DNA of 64,000 nucleotides. Source: Fredinandcohnia onubensis. Its GTDB lineage: Bacteria > Bacillota > Bacilli > Bacillales > Bacillaceae_L. This document shows, piece after piece, positions 32,252 to 41,563 of this stretch (the first letter of the stretch is position 1; the number at the start of each line of letters is the position of its first letter). The notes under the pieces were generated by a model. That model ran no database searches and was not told the origin of the DNA. It saw nothing but the letters and a program-made list of their open reading frames with translations. The position numbers were made by a program, and so were the translations under genes. The DNA lies in contig NZ_NSEB01000006.1 of assembly GCF_002734215.1 (NCBI RefSeq), forward strand, positions 1-64,000. The letters are read 5' to 3'.

Positions 32252-33721
32252 TTATTTATCCGGATCTTTTGGATGTAATATCCTCGGTCTATTTCTTTTT
32301 AACGGAATAGGAGCACGGAATAAAACGTCCTTAAATCCTTTCAAGGAAAATGGAATAAACGGCCATAAATAAGGAACATTAAATGATTTCATTCGTGCTA
32401 AATAGAGAATCCATAGTGTAATTCCTCCGACAAATCCAATTACTCCAAATATACTGGTCGTTAATAAGAAAAATAGTCTGGCTAAGCGGTTTGCAAGGCT
32501 CATCTCATAGCTTGGTGTTGAGAAGGTACCAATTGCTGCAATTGCGAGGTACAAAATAACCTCATTTGTAAATAAACCGACTTCAACTGCAACCTGTCCA
32601 ATTAACATGGCTGCGACAAGCCCTAGTGCTGTAGCAAGGGCGGTCGGGGTATGAATGGCTGCCATCCGCAACAGATCAATTCCAATTTCGATTAGAAAGA
32701 ACTGTAATATCAATGGTAATCTGCCATCATCATTTGGACCGATAAATTTAAGACTATCTGGCAATAGTTCAGGATGAACTGCAAATAAATACCAAAGTGG
32801 TAATAAAAACAGTGATGCCCAAACTCCAATATAGCGAACCAGGCGCAGGTATAACCCAGTTACGGGACTGTTTCGATATTCCTCGGCATGCTGCATATGA
32901 TGCCAAAATGTGGTGGGTGTGATAAGAACACTTGGTGAACCATCAACCATGATGATAATATGACCCTCGAATAGATGTGCAGCTGCCGTGTCTGGCCTTT
33001 CCGTATATCTTACGACTGGATAGGGATTATAATGTCGTCCTGAAATATATTCCTCAATGGTCTTTTCACCCATCGGCAAACCATCTGTGTCAATCTTTGA
33101 AATGGCATCTTTAACTTCTTTAACGTGATCGGGATCAGCAATATCCTCAATATAGCTAATCACGATATCTGTCTTGGAACGTCTTCCCACCTGCATATAT
33201 TCCATTCGGAGGGACTTATCCCGTACTCTTCTTCTCGTTAATGCCGTATTAAAGACAATCGTCTCGACATAGCCATCCCTTGACCCTCTTACAACTCTTT
33301 CTATATCAGGCTCTTCTGGCCCCCTTACAGGATAGGTTCTAGCATCTATTAAAATAACCTTTTCAATGCCATCGATAACTAGAGCAGTTGGACCCGCAAG
33401 GACCATGTCAACAACCTTATCTAGGTCATCTGTGCTTTCCACTTCTACATATGGAATATACGTTTTTAGCAGTTTTTCTAATCCATCTATTTTGAAAATA
33501 CTTTCGTCCTGTTTCGCAAGAAATTTTTGCAATAAATGTAAAATATCATCTTTAATAAGGCCATCAATTAAAAACATTGACATGTCTTTTCCAGCGTATT
33601 CTACATCAACTTGGATTACATCAAAGCTTTTATCTACACCAAGAGCCTCTTTTAAATAGCTCCGATTTTCTTCTATATTTAATGAGACAGGATGTTTTGG
33701 CTCTTCTTTTTCATTTCCCAT
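32252..33721 (-). CDS. spoVAF: GerA-family spore membrane protein, SpoVAF-like
   Basis: The 489-aa product has the soluble N-terminal GerA/SpoVAF domain (SLNIEENRSYLKEALG, RGSRDGYVETIVFNTALTRRR) and a C-terminal membrane domain with about five to six spans. SpoVAF sits in the spore inner membrane and modulates germination as a ligand-independent GerA-type channel. The ATG at 33721 gives the usual length (493 aa in B. subtilis). It stands alone, away from a spoVA operon, between gluP and yqgQ; no such gene lies there in B. subtilis. The exact paralogue is not certain. Confidence 0.8.
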   Translation of the reverse strand: MGNEKEEPKHPVSLNIEENRSYLKEALGVDKSFDVIQVDVEYAGKDMSMFLIDGLIKDDILHLLQKFLAKQDESIFKIDGLEKLLKTYIPYVEVESTDDLDKVVDMVLAGPTALVIDGIEKVILIDARTYPVRGPEEPDIERVVRGSRDGYVETIVFNTALTRRRVRDKSLRMEYMQVGRRSKTDIVISYIEDIADPDHVKEVKDAISKIDTDGLPMGEKTIEEYISGRHYNPYPVVRYTERPDTAAAHLFEGHIIIMVDGSPSVLITPTTFWHHMQHAEEYRNSPVTGLYLRLVRYIGVWASLFLLPLWYLFAVHPELLPDSLKFIGPNDDGRLPLILQFFLIEIGIDLLRMAAIHTPTALATALGLVAAMLIGQVAVEVGLFTNEVILYLAIAAIGTFSTPSYEMSLANRLARLFFLLTTSIFGVIGFVGGITLWILYLARMKSFNVPYLWPFIPFSLKGFKDVLFRAPIPLKRNRPRILHPKDPDK

Positions 33722-33831
33722 GAGTATCACTCCAATCACGTACAAAGACCTCTGTTTGTTTTCGTAATAGGCTACTAATCCATCTTTGACGTAAAATTGG
33801 AAAATCATACCTATCCAAGAGAAATAAAGAA

Positions 33832-33855
33832 AAAGCGTCCCATATGAGACACTTT
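33832..33855 (-). terminator. gluP terminator
   Basis: AAAGTGTC with GACGCTTT (one G-U pair) forms a stem, followed by T-rich sequence at the end of gluP on the minus strand. Confidence 0.65.
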
Positions 33856-35399
33856 TACATTGGACTTTCCAATTTTTTTATTTCGTTGATAAGTTCTTGA
33901 TAGTTTTCATTGTCTGGGTCAATTTCAAGAGCCTGTTCTATTGACTTTTTTGCATTTTCAAATTCTTGCAACTGAACATAGATTAGCGCAAGATTGTAAT
34001 GCGCTTCTGAGATATCTGGTGCCTTTTGAGTGACGATTTGTAAATGCTCCCGAGCGTCTTCAAGTTTACCAAGCTTAATTTCAGTATAGGATAAATAAAA
34101 ATAGACTTCTGGTGAGTCAGTTCCTTTTTCCTCAACACCTTTTAGCATCTCATACGCCTTATTGATCTCATTCGCTTGTATATATTCCTGAGCAGTTTGT
34201 ACGACAAATCGTGGGTTATCGGAATGTGGCTGAACAACATATCCCATATAAACAAGGGCACCTACAGTCGCCAATGTTAAGACAAGGCCACCCACTCGTT
34301 TCGCAAACTCTTTGCGCTTAGGTAAATGAACTATACTTGCTGCTAAAAAGCCCCCAACCAAGCCTCCAATATGCCCAGAGTTATCAATACCAGGAATCAT
34401 AAAACCAAGGACTAAGTTTATGATAATAATTCCAATCACATTTGGCCCCATTGTTCTAAAGAATAACGACGGATACGCTGCACCAAAAAATAATAACGCT
34501 CCAAAGCATCCAAAAATAGCCCCAGAAGCTCCTGCAGAAATATTTGCGTTAAAAACAAAGCTTGCCAAACTACCTACAAATCCGGCGAACACATAGATCC
34601 ATAAAAACCTTAGTTTCCCGTATAGTCGCTCTACCTCTGCTCCTAAATAATACAATGCAAAGGTATTCATGAGGAGATGAAGGAAACCAATATGTAAAAT
34701 CATTGGCGTGAAAAAACGCCACCATTCACCATTTAAAATCCGAAAGTTTTCCTTTGCCCCATATTTCAGCAAGGTTTCGGTATTTGTACTTCCCCCATTA
34801 AATTCTAATATAGCAAACATAACTAATTGAATCGCAATTAAGATATATGTAAAAAAAGGCTTCCCGTTTTGAAAAATTTGCTTTTCATTTGTTATACGTT
34901 TGTTGGCAACCGTAATTACCTCATGCTTGATATTTTCAACTGTTTCTAGATCAATATAGATGGAGTCATCCATTGTAAATTCAGTATGAACAAGTGCTGA
35001 AACTTCTTTTAGTCCGGTTTCTTTATGTTCAGAATCGATTAAAACAGTTTGTAAAGTAGTTAATCCTTTTGCACCTGCAAGTAATGATTGTTCTATCCGA
35101 AACTTCCAATCATCAACAGGTGGGTATGTAGTTATATAAATATTAAGAGCTTCCAATTTACGGGCATATAGTCGTTTTCTAAGTTGTTCCAATCGTTGGG
35201 CGGTAATTTCCATATCCCGCTGCATCCAATTGCTCCAATCTAAATCATGACGTAGGATACGAATAATTCTTGGTTTGTTCTTCTGCAGCGTTTCTAACCA
35301 AATTTCATTATTCGATTTCGATAATTGGAGAATTCGATAGCCACCTTCTGTTTGAAGCTCCTGTATCATTTTCCAAAAAAGATAATCCTGTTTGAACAC
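33855..35399 (-). CDS. gluP: Rhomboid protease GluP with TPR domain
   Basis: The intramembrane serine protease of 514 aa has a cytoplasmic N-terminal domain (about 1-175), a rhomboid domain with the catalytic serine in SAGASGAIFG and histidine in SGHIGGLVGG, and C-terminal TPR repeats (YFYLSYTEIKLGKLEDA, AHYNLALIYVQLQEFENA). B. subtilis GluP/YqgP cleaves membrane transporters including MgtE with FtsH. The GTG at 35399 follows GGGGGGA. Confidence 0.93.
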   Translation of the reverse strand: MFKQDYLFWKMIQELQTEGGYRILQLSKSNNEIWLETLQKNKPRIIRILRHDLDWSNWMQRDMEITAQRLEQLRKRLYARKLEALNIYITTYPPVDDWKFRIEQSLLAGAKGLTTLQTVLIDSEHKETGLKEVSALVHTEFTMDDSIYIDLETVENIKHEVITVANKRITNEKQIFQNGKPFFTYILIAIQLVMFAILEFNGGSTNTETLLKYGAKENFRILNGEWWRFFTPMILHIGFLHLLMNTFALYYLGAEVERLYGKLRFLWIYVFAGFVGSLASFVFNANISAGASGAIFGCFGALLFFGAAYPSLFFRTMGPNVIGIIIINLVLGFMIPGIDNSGHIGGLVGGFLAASIVHLPKRKEFAKRVGGLVLTLATVGALVYMGYVVQPHSDNPRFVVQTAQEYIQANEINKAYEMLKGVEEKGTDSPEVYFYLSYTEIKLGKLEDAREHLQIVTQKAPDISEAHYNLALIYVQLQEFENAKKSIEQALEIDPDNENYQELINEIKKLESPM

Positions 35400-35485
35400 C
35401 AAATCCCCCCTCTTCCAATGGGTATTATATTTATTATAAACGTTTTTCTATTTCCGTTACCAAATTTCTGTTTCAGAATTAAAAA

Positions 35486-35513
35486 AACCTGTTGAAAATC
35501 ACTTCAACAGGTT
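35486..35513 (-). terminator. terminator downstream of yqgO
   Basis: A perfect 11-bp stem, AACCTGTTGAA/TTCAACAGGTT, is followed by seven T residues on the minus strand. It probably ends transcription coming from yqgO through the repeats at 35513-35682. Confidence 0.85.
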
Positions 35514-35593
35514 AACTTTATTCAGCAGAGGCTCAACATTATCAGTAGTGGAGTAAAAAGTATAGTCCTTCTCACTCTTACTGAATAAAGTTA
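35513..35593. repeat. 81-bp element bounded by 13-bp inverted repeat
   Basis: TAACTTTATTCAG (35513-35525) and CTGAATAAAGTTA (35581-35593) are perfect inverted repeats around a 55-bp core with no frame. It abuts the dispersed repeat at 35591. It may be a stem of a longer RNA, part of a compound repeat, or a minimal mobile element. No second copy was seen. Confidence 0.55.
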
Positions 35594-35682
35594 AGCCTCC
35601 GGCGGATGCCACAGATTTTTAAAGGTAACTTTTCGAGCGAGCTCTAAAAATCTGGGCGCAAATACGCCAAGGCGTATTTGAT
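35591..35682 (+). repeat. dispersed repeat, copy 2
   Basis: The copy contains CTCCGGCGGATGCCACAGAT, a loop with TTCGAGCGAGCTC, AAAAATCTGGGC and CAAATACGCCAAGGCG, matching the inverted copy at 17331-17416 over its whole length with scattered differences. The shared sequence with a variable loop suggests selection for the folded form or recent spread. Confidence 0.85.
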
Positions 35683-35689
35683 TATTCTT

Positions 35690-35869
35690 TTATCGGAAGG
35701 CTGTTTGCATCATTTTGTTACGAATAAATGGGATTTTCATCGAGGTACTGATAGCAACACGACGAACAGCAGGATTGCCGAAAACGCGATTAAATATGCG
35801 ATATCGGTACCTGTAGACTGCATATATCCCACCAAAAAGTAGAGCTATTCGGGTCAATAAGCTTAACAT
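35690..35869 (-). CDS. yqgO: small YqgO-like protein
   Basis: The 59-aa basic product begins MLSLLTRIALLFGGIYAVYR, with one hydrophobic segment followed by an Arg-rich tail (RYRYRIFNR). It matches B. subtilis YqgO in place and type. The ATG at 35869 lies 7 bases after AGGAGGG; the earlier ATG abuts that site. The function is unknown. Confidence 0.7.
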   Translation of the reverse strand: MLSLLTRIALLFGGIYAVYRYRYRIFNRVFGNPAVRRVAISTSMKIPFIRNKMMQTAFR

Positions 35870-35911
35870 ATTCATCCCTCCTAGTTATACTTTTTGATTA
35901 TCTCTTTCATT

Positions 35912-36706
35912 TTATCCTAGTAAAAGAAAAAAGAAATATGTCCCAAGTCCTGATGCCAGAAGGATTGATAAAAAGTTCACAACATCATTATCGCAAATCC
36001 GCAATCCTTTTAAATAGGTCGTTTGTTTTTCGCAATGGAACTTCTTTTCAGTTTCTATTCCACAGACAGGACATTTATAAACAACTTGAATACTCGCTCC
36101 CAAAATCGTATCAATTAGATTACCGCAAAAGCCGATCACGGCTAGTCCAAGAAACAGAAAAAGTGAAAGCTCTGGCCACACTATAAATGAAATAAAACTA
36201 ATAAGTAATGAACCCAAAAAGCCCGCAAACGTTCCTAATACAGAAACTGCTCCGGATGTCCCCGTATCAACCCGCTTCAATTTTGTTAGTAACATTGGCT
36301 TTTTCTTACTTAGTGTTCCAATTTCCGAAGCCCAAGTATCAGCATTCGCAGCTGCGATTGATCCAACAAAGAAGACAAGCCAAAAGATGGAGTCAGTGAA
36401 AGCAAACATTAAGCTTGTAAAGGCAGCGACACCACCGTTCGCAAAAACTTGAACAATATCCCGCTGTTCTCCTTTTGCACTCTTATTTTTGAGATTATTT
36501 TTATTTCTAGCTTTGATTTTACTCCATAAACTTGAGCTCACAAAAAAGACGCCTAATAAAAGCAAGCCCCGATAACCAAATCCAATCGACACGGCGCCTC
36601 CAACAAGAATTGTCCCCACTGCTCCACTTTTTGTTAATGATTTAAGTTTATATCCTAATACTGCTACAACTATGGAAGCAAAAATTTGGATAAGAAGATT
36701 AATCAT
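35912..36706 (-). CDS. DUF92/TIGR00297 family membrane protein
   Basis: The 264-aa product has six to seven membrane segments and belongs to the DUF92 family (LTKSGAVGTILVGGAVSIGFG, AANADTWASEIGTLS, TGTSGAVSVLGTFAG). Plant member VTE6 is a phytyl-phosphate kinase; some bacterial members sit with isoprenoid genes. A CPVCGIETEKKFHC segment may bind zinc. It overlaps yqgN by 8 bases and should be co-transcribed with it. Confidence 0.85.
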   Translation of the reverse strand: MINLLIQIFASIVVAVLGYKLKSLTKSGAVGTILVGGAVSIGFGYRGLLLLGVFFVSSSLWSKIKARNKNNLKNKSAKGEQRDIVQVFANGGVAAFTSLMFAFTDSIFWLVFFVGSIAAANADTWASEIGTLSKKKPMLLTKLKRVDTGTSGAVSVLGTFAGFLGSLLISFISFIVWPELSLFLFLGLAVIGFCGNLIDTILGASIQVVYKCPVCGIETEKKFHCEKQTTYLKGLRICDNDVVNFLSILLASGLGTYFFFLLLG

Positions 36707-37268
36707 TTGTTTCGATGACCCTTGTATCTGTTACGATTTTCTTGACCGGGATATCAAAAGGCTCGACAGGGATTTCATCTACAACCTGTATAGGGAATGC
36801 TAAAGAAACTGTATCTCCCTGATATTGAGCTAAATACCGATCATAATAACCTCCACCATGGCCTAAGCGGTATCCCTTTGTTTCAAAACTAAGGCCTGGC
36901 ACGAATAATAGATCGATTTCATTATGTATAACGGCGGATGTTTGTTCTTCAACTGGTTCTTGGAGGCCATAATAGACTACTTCTAATTGAGAATAGAATG
37001 TGATTTCACGGAAAGTCATGGTTTTTGTTTTTGGATGGCATTTTGGTACTGCCACTCGTTTATTTAATTCCCATGCTTTTTCAATTAAATATTTTGAATT
37101 GACCTCATACTCCCCTGAAATGGTGATTCCAATCGTATTTGCATTCATCCATTCAGGTAAAGCGAGAACTTGCTCAGTAATTTCCTTAGACCACTTGTCT
37201 AAAGTTTCTTTATCAATTAAACGTAACGTTTCCTTCATCTCTTTTCTCATTTCCTGTTTCGTCTTCAA
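36699..37268 (-). CDS. yqgN: 5-formyltetrahydrofolate cyclo-ligase
   Basis: The enzyme converts 5-formyltetrahydrofolate to 5,10-methenyltetrahydrofolate with ATP, recycling folate. The 189-aa product has the conserved LRLGHGGGYYDRYL-type segment (GYRLGHGGGYYDRYLAQY) and PKCHPKTKTMTF. The start is TTG at 37268, after GGAGAGGGGC. It is probably the first gene of yqgN-DUF92-yqgO. Confidence 0.93.
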   Translation of the reverse strand: MKTKQEMRKEMKETLRLIDKETLDKWSKEITEQVLALPEWMNANTIGITISGEYEVNSKYLIEKAWELNKRVAVPKCHPKTKTMTFREITFYSQLEVVYYGLQEPVEEQTSAVIHNEIDLLFVPGLSFETKGYRLGHGGGYYDRYLAQYQGDTVSLAFPIQVVDEIPVEPFDIPVKKIVTDTRVIETND

Positions 37269-37308
37269 CTTATTCGCCCCTCTCCATTTATTACTTTATA
37301 TAATATAA

Positions 37309-37338
37309 AAAAACAGCAGGAAATTGCTTCCTACTGTT
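37309..37338 (-). terminator. rpmG terminator
   Basis: AACAGTAGGAAGC and its partner in TTTCCTGCTGTT fold into a stem overlapping the rpmG stop codon, followed on the minus strand by TTTTTTTA. Confidence 0.7.
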
Positions 37339-37486
37339 ACTTTGTTTCGCGGTGTAGAGTAACCTTTTTTAGTCTTGGGCAATATTTCTTAAGTTCAAGA
37401 CGGTCAGGGTTGTTTCGCTTATTTTTAGTTGTAATATAATTACGATCACCAGTTTCAGTACAAGCTAAAGTGATTTTAACACGCAT
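37337..37486 (-). CDS. rpmG: 50S ribosomal protein L33
   Basis: The 49-aa product, [20 protein letters not shown] followed by [18 protein letters not shown], is a typical L33 of the large ribosomal subunit. Only two cysteines remain (C9 and C36), so it is a zinc-independent (C-minus) form rather than a four-cysteine one. GGAGGG stands 8 bases before the ATG at 37486. Confidence 0.95.
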   Translation of the reverse strand: MRVKITLACTETGDRNYITTKNKRNNPDRLELKKYCPRLKKVTLHRETK

Positions 37487-37678
37487 CTTCATTTCCCTCC
37501 AAACATATAAAGCTTTAATCAGACTTACCTATCATACCACTTAACTTCTTAAAATTCCAGTCCTATTTTTTGGACAAAGTAAATTTAATTACTATATCAA
37601 AATACAATTCAATAGACGAACTAGTATTGTCCACATAAACAAGTTACGATAAGATAGATTATGGAATGGAGTGACGGT

Positions 37679-38038
37679 ATGGAATATGCAATTATTATCT
37701 TATTAGCCATCGCAATCCTTCTTCTTGTCGTTTCTTTCTATGGAAAGGACAGAGTTAAAATGGTGCAAGAAGAAATTGATCAACTTTCTCTTTCTATGGT
37801 TCAAGAAACATACCTTTTAAAGAAGAAAATAAAAGTACTCGAAGAAGAGCTTCTAACCAATGACATCGATTATGAAACGGGGCCATCTCAAACATGTGTT
37901 ATGTCTTTGTCAAATTCCACCATTTTATCCTTATATGATAAAGGCTTAAGCTATGAAGAAATTGGAACAAAAACAAAGTTACCAGTTGAAGAAGTTCGGC
38001 TCATTCTGGAACAAGCAAAGAAAATGGGGCTCATCTAA
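37679..38038 (+). CDS. membrane-anchored HTH-like protein
   Basis: The 119-aa product begins with a membrane segment (MEYAIIILLAIAILLLVVSF), then a coiled coil (about 28-65) and a C-terminal helix-turn-helix-like part (ILSLYDKGLSYEEIGTKTKL PVEEVRLILEQA). The HTH resembles those of DUF6115-type Bacillus proteins. It may bind DNA or another protein at the membrane. A 29-aa gene overlaps its stop. The function is unknown. Confidence 0.7.
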   Translation: MEYAIIILLAIAILLLVVSFYGKDRVKMVQEEIDQLSLSMVQETYLLKKKIKVLEEELLTNDIDYETGPSQTCVMSLSNSTILSLYDKGLSYEEIGTKTKLPVEEVRLILEQAKKMGLI

Positions 38039-38127
38039 TGGATAAATATATGTTACGGGGAATAGCAGTCGGTATTATTTTTTCTACGATTGTATATGGT
38101 CTTATCTACTATTTAACGACAAAGTAA
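38038..38127 (+). CDS. 29-aa single-pass membrane peptide
   Basis: The ATG overlaps the stop of the previous gene (TAATG) and opens a 29-codon frame, MDKYMLRGIAVGIIFSTIVY followed by GLIYYLTTK. It has one membrane span and a basic end. The tight overlap and a downstream terminator support a real coupled gene. Many Bacillus genomes carry small membrane peptides of this type, and no function is known for it. Confidence 0.6.
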   Translation: MDKYMLRGIAVGIIFSTIVYGLIYYLTTK

Positions 38128-38128
38128 A

Positions 38129-38158
38129 ACTCAAGCCGAGATTGGCTTGAGTTTTTTT
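38129..38158 (+). terminator. terminator of the membrane peptide unit
   Basis: ACTCAAGCC/GGCTTGAGT forms a perfect 9-bp stem followed by seven T residues. Confidence 0.88.
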
Positions 38159-38817
38159 TAGGCATTTAAATCGACTTTTTTAGCTTTTACCATATAGATG
38201 ATGTGTTCAGCCATATTTGTTGTGTGGTCTGCTACTCTTTCTATATGGCGGCTGATAAAGGCTAATTGTGTAATTTGGTTAATTGAATTAGGATTGCTCG
38301 GCATTAATTCCAGTAGTTCTTTAATGATTTTTCCATATAACTCATCAACCTCATCATCTGCTTTAGCTGTTTGAATGGCTAAATTGATGTCTTTTTCGAT
38401 ATACGCTTTGATTACGTTGTTTAACATGTCTAAAGCTTTTTCAGCCATTTTTGGGATATCCACTATTGGTTTGATGAGCGGACCATCTCCAATGTGGATA
38501 GTCGATTTTGCGATATTTACGGCTAGATCCCCGATTCTTTCAATATCACTTGAGATTTTCAAGCCGGCGATGATGGCACGTAAATCAGATGCTACTGGTT
38601 GTTGTTGTGCGATTAATTGGATGATAATATTATCGATTTGTTCTTCAAGTTCATTAATTTTTTGGTCATCTTGAATGATTTGTTCAGCCAATTTAATATC
38701 TTGGTGTGCGAGTGATTGTACTGATCTTTCAACTGCCGTTTTTGATAGATTGACCATTTCAACCAATAATTCTTTAAGACGATCCAAATCCTTATCAAAT
38801 GTCGTACGTATAGCCAT
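38158..38817 (-). CDS. phoU: Phosphate transport regulator PhoU
   Basis: The 219-aa product has two PhoU helical bundles (about 10-100 and 115-205) with the metal-binding motifs EQIDN and DEVDELYG, and RIGDLAVNIA/RVADHTTNMAEH. PhoU links the Pst transporter to signalling and restrains phosphate uptake. The ATG at 38817 lies after AGGGG. It is the last gene of pstSCAB-phoU. B. subtilis lacks phoU at this place. Confidence 0.93.
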   Translation of the reverse strand: MAIRTTFDKDLDRLKELLVEMVNLSKTAVERSVQSLAHQDIKLAEQIIQDDQKINELEEQIDNIIIQLIAQQQPVASDLRAIIAGLKISSDIERIGDLAVNIAKSTIHIGDGPLIKPIVDIPKMAEKALDMLNNVIKAYIEKDINLAIQTAKADDEVDELYGKIIKELLELMPSNPNSINQITQLAFISRHIERVADHTTNMAEHIIYMVKAKKVDLNA

Positions 38818-38841
38818 GACATACACCCCTCTTTTTCTTTA

Positions 38842-39648
38842 TTATCCAAATCTGCCAGTGATGTAATCTTCTGTGCGCTTGTCGGATGGATTTGAAAACA
38901 TTTTATCTGTTTTTTCATATTCAATCACTTCTCCACTTAGGAAAAAGGCTGTTCGGTCTGAAATACGTGCAGCTTGTTGCATATTATGAGTAACGATAAT
39001 AATACTGAAGTTTTGCTTAAGTTCTTGAACAAGTTCCTCAATTTTTAATGTTGAAATTGGGTCAAGAGCAGAAGTCGGCTCATCCATTAGAATCACATCA
39101 GGCTCAATTGCCAAGCATCTTGCAAGACAGATTCTTTGTTGTTGTCCGCCTGAAAGTCCATAAGCATTTTCGTGAAGGCGGTCTTTTACCTCATCCCAAA
39201 TAGCTGCTCCACGTAAACTTTTTTCAACAATTTCATCTAAGATTTTTTTGTTTCGAATCCCATGAATACGAGGTCCATAAGCAATATTGTCATAAATTGA
39301 TTTTGGAAAAGGATTCGGCTTTTGGAATACCATCCCTACTCGAGTTCTGAGTTCTTCTTCTTTATATGATTTATCGAAAATATTCTTTCCTCTGTATAAA
39401 ATTTCTCCAGAGATGCGAACAATCGGAACGAGTTCAACCATACGGTTTAAGGTTTTAATATAAGTTGATTTCCCACATCCTGACGGCCCAATTATTGCTG
39501 TTACTTCGTTTTCATAGATCGGAAAATTAATATTCTTAAGGGCATGATCTTCCCCATACCATAAGTTTAAATCCTTTGTATCATAAACAATATTTTTATC
39601 TATCTGTTCTGGATTTATATTTTTATTAGTCATTACTTGTAATGTCAT
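38842..39648 (-). CDS. pstB: Phosphate ABC transporter ATP-binding protein PstB
   Basis: The 268-aa ATPase has Walker A GPSGCGKS, the signature LSGGQQQR, and Walker [14 protein letters not shown]. It powers high-affinity phosphate uptake with PstC and PstA. Only one pstB is present, whereas B. subtilis has two (pstBA, pstBB). AAGGGGAG precedes the ATG. Confidence 0.96.
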   Translation of the reverse strand: MTLQVMTNKNINPEQIDKNIVYDTKDLNLWYGEDHALKNINFPIYENEVTAIIGPSGCGKSTYIKTLNRMVELVPIVRISGEILYRGKNIFDKSYKEEELRTRVGMVFQKPNPFPKSIYDNIAYGPRIHGIRNKKILDEIVEKSLRGAAIWDEVKDRLHENAYGLSGGQQQRICLARCLAIEPDVILMDEPTSALDPISTLKIEELVQELKQNFSIIIVTHNMQQAARISDRTAFFLSGEVIEYEKTDKMFSNPSDKRTEDYITGRFG

Positions 39649-39738
39649 AATCTGAGTTTCTCCCCTTCAAATTAGAATCAAATGCGCATGGCCAAATTGC
39701 GCATGAAATTAATACTTGTTGCTTTCTCTTCAAAAGAA

Positions 39739-40623
39739 TTAAAATCTTCTTTGGAACTTGTTTCGTATCATGATGGCTATTGAATTCATTAAAAATAGTA
39801 CGATTAATAAAATGACAATAGTTGCTGCTCCTAGGTTTGCGTATTCAGCTACTAGGGCAGAATCGAGTGTCCAATAATAGATTTGCATTGGCAACACAGT
39901 AAATTTATCAAAAATACTATCTGGAAATGGAATTAGTAAGGCTGGAATTCCTATTACTACAAGTGGAGCTGTTTCTCCAACTGCTCTAGAAAGTGCCAAA
40001 ATAACCCCTGTAAGAATACCAGGTAATGAAGCTGGTAAAACAACATTTTTTATCGTTTGCCATTTTGTAGCTCCCATTCCATAAGAAGCTTCTCTCAAAT
40101 AACCCGGAACTGCACGGATTGCTTCTTGACTAGCAACTACTACGATTGGAAGTACGAGTAATGCCATTGTAAGTCCACCGGCTAACACGATATTGCCCAA
40201 TCCAAAACCACGAACAAAAATGGTGAGACCTAATATACCAAATACAATTGACGGAACACCTGCAAGATTTGAGATATTTGTTTGAATAAACCGTTGTAGA
40301 CGTCCTTTTTTTGCATATTCTTCGAGATAAATAGCTGTACCAACACCCAGGAAAAGTGTGATTGGTGCAACCACAAGCATTAACCACAGCGTTCCAAGGA
40401 GGGCACCCATAATTCCTGCGTTCTCCGCAACCGTCGAAAGCTTGCTAGTTAGAAATTGGAGATCGATCCAACCCAGACTTTGAGAAATGACTCGGTAAAA
40501 AAGAATGACGAGAACGACTAAACCAAACAAAGTTGATAAAAAGAAAATTGATTTTGCTATATTATTTGTAAAAAGTCGAGAATTAAGTTTCTTTTGCACT
40601 TGTGCGGCATTTACATATTTCAT
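39739..40623 (-). CDS. pstA: Phosphate ABC transporter permease PstA
   Basis: The permease of 294 aa has six membrane segments and the EAA loop (EASYGMGATKWQTIKNVVLP) that contacts PstB. The ATG at 40623 follows AAGGAGG. It starts 2 bases before the pstC stop codon at 40625, so the two are likely coupled. Confidence 0.95.
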   Translation of the reverse strand: MKYVNAAQVQKKLNSRLFTNNIAKSIFFLSTLFGLVVLVILFYRVISQSLGWIDLQFLTSKLSTVAENAGIMGALLGTLWLMLVVAPITLFLGVGTAIYLEEYAKKGRLQRFIQTNISNLAGVPSIVFGILGLTIFVRGFGLGNIVLAGGLTMALLVLPIVVVASQEAIRAVPGYLREASYGMGATKWQTIKNVVLPASLPGILTGVILALSRAVGETAPLVVIGIPALLIPFPDSIFDKFTVLPMQIYYWTLDSALVAEYANLGAATIVILLIVLFLMNSIAIMIRNKFQRRF

Positions 40624-40624
40624 T

Positions 40625-41563
40625 TTAATATTCCTCCTTAAACTTGCGAGAAATATATTGTGCAAGTAAGTTCATTACTAATGTGAACACGAATAGTGTA
40701 ATAGCTACAGCGTATAAACTATAATATAAAGTTGAGCCCGCTGGTGCATCTCCACTGTTTACTTCAACAATATAAGAGGTCATTGTTTGCATTGATTGGG
40801 TAACATCAAAAGTAAAGTTCTTGGAACTTCCACTAGCAAGCGTAACAATCATCGTTTCGCCAATAGCTCTAGATATACCAAGAACAAATGATGCAATAAT
40901 TCCAGACATTGCTGCAGGAATAACAACCTTCCATGTTACTTCAAGTTTTGTTGAGCCTAGACCAAGCGCACCTTCTCTAATAGAATTTGGTACAGAGCTC
41001 ATTGCATCCTCTGAAAGCGATGCGACCATAGGAATGATCATAATTCCCATCACGATGCCTGGACTGAGGATATTGGTCGGTTCAAGACCAGGAATAATAG
41101 ATTGTAATAGAGGTGTTACGAACGTTAAAGCAAAGAAACCATATACAATGGTCGGAATCCCCGCAAGAATTTCAAGAATTGGTTTTAAAATTTTTCTTAC
41201 TCGTTCAGACGCATATTCACTTAAATATATTGCTGACATCATTCCGACAGGTATTGCGACAAGCATTGCTATAGCCGATGAAATAATCGTTCCTGTTAGT
41301 AGAGGTAATACCCCAAATTCGGCATTATCGCCAAGGGGTTTTAATACGGTACCTGTAAAGAAATCAAGAAATGGTACACGTTTAAAAAACTCAAATGTTT
41401 CAAAAAGAAGTGTAAGTACAATACCAACTGTAGTTAAAATCGAGATAATCGCAATTAAGAGTAAGCCTTTTGGAATGACTTTCTCTACAATAGTGTTAAT
41501 GCTTTTTGTACTTTTATTTTTGGCAATCATCTCACGCACATTCACTTTAGAACCTTCCTTCAT
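40625..41563 (-). CDS. pstC: Phosphate ABC transporter permease PstC
   Basis: The 312-aa permease has six membrane segments and the EAA-type loop (EGALGLGSTKLEVTWKVVIP). It partners PstA. The ATG at 41563 lies after AAGGGAG; the longer frame upstream is not supported by a ribosome site. Confidence 0.95.
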   Translation of the reverse strand: MKEGSKVNVREMIAKNKSTKSINTIVEKVIPKGLLLIAIISILTTVGIVLTLLFETFEFFKRVPFLDFFTGTVLKPLGDNAEFGVLPLLTGTIISSAIAMLVAIPVGMMSAIYLSEYASERVRKILKPILEILAGIPTIVYGFFALTFVTPLLQSIIPGLEPTNILSPGIVMGIMIIPMVASLSEDAMSSVPNSIREGALGLGSTKLEVTWKVVIPAAMSGIIASFVLGISRAIGETMIVTLASGSSKNFTFDVTQSMQTMTSYIVEVNSGDAPAGSTLYYSLYAVAITLFVFTLVMNLLAQYISRKFKEEY

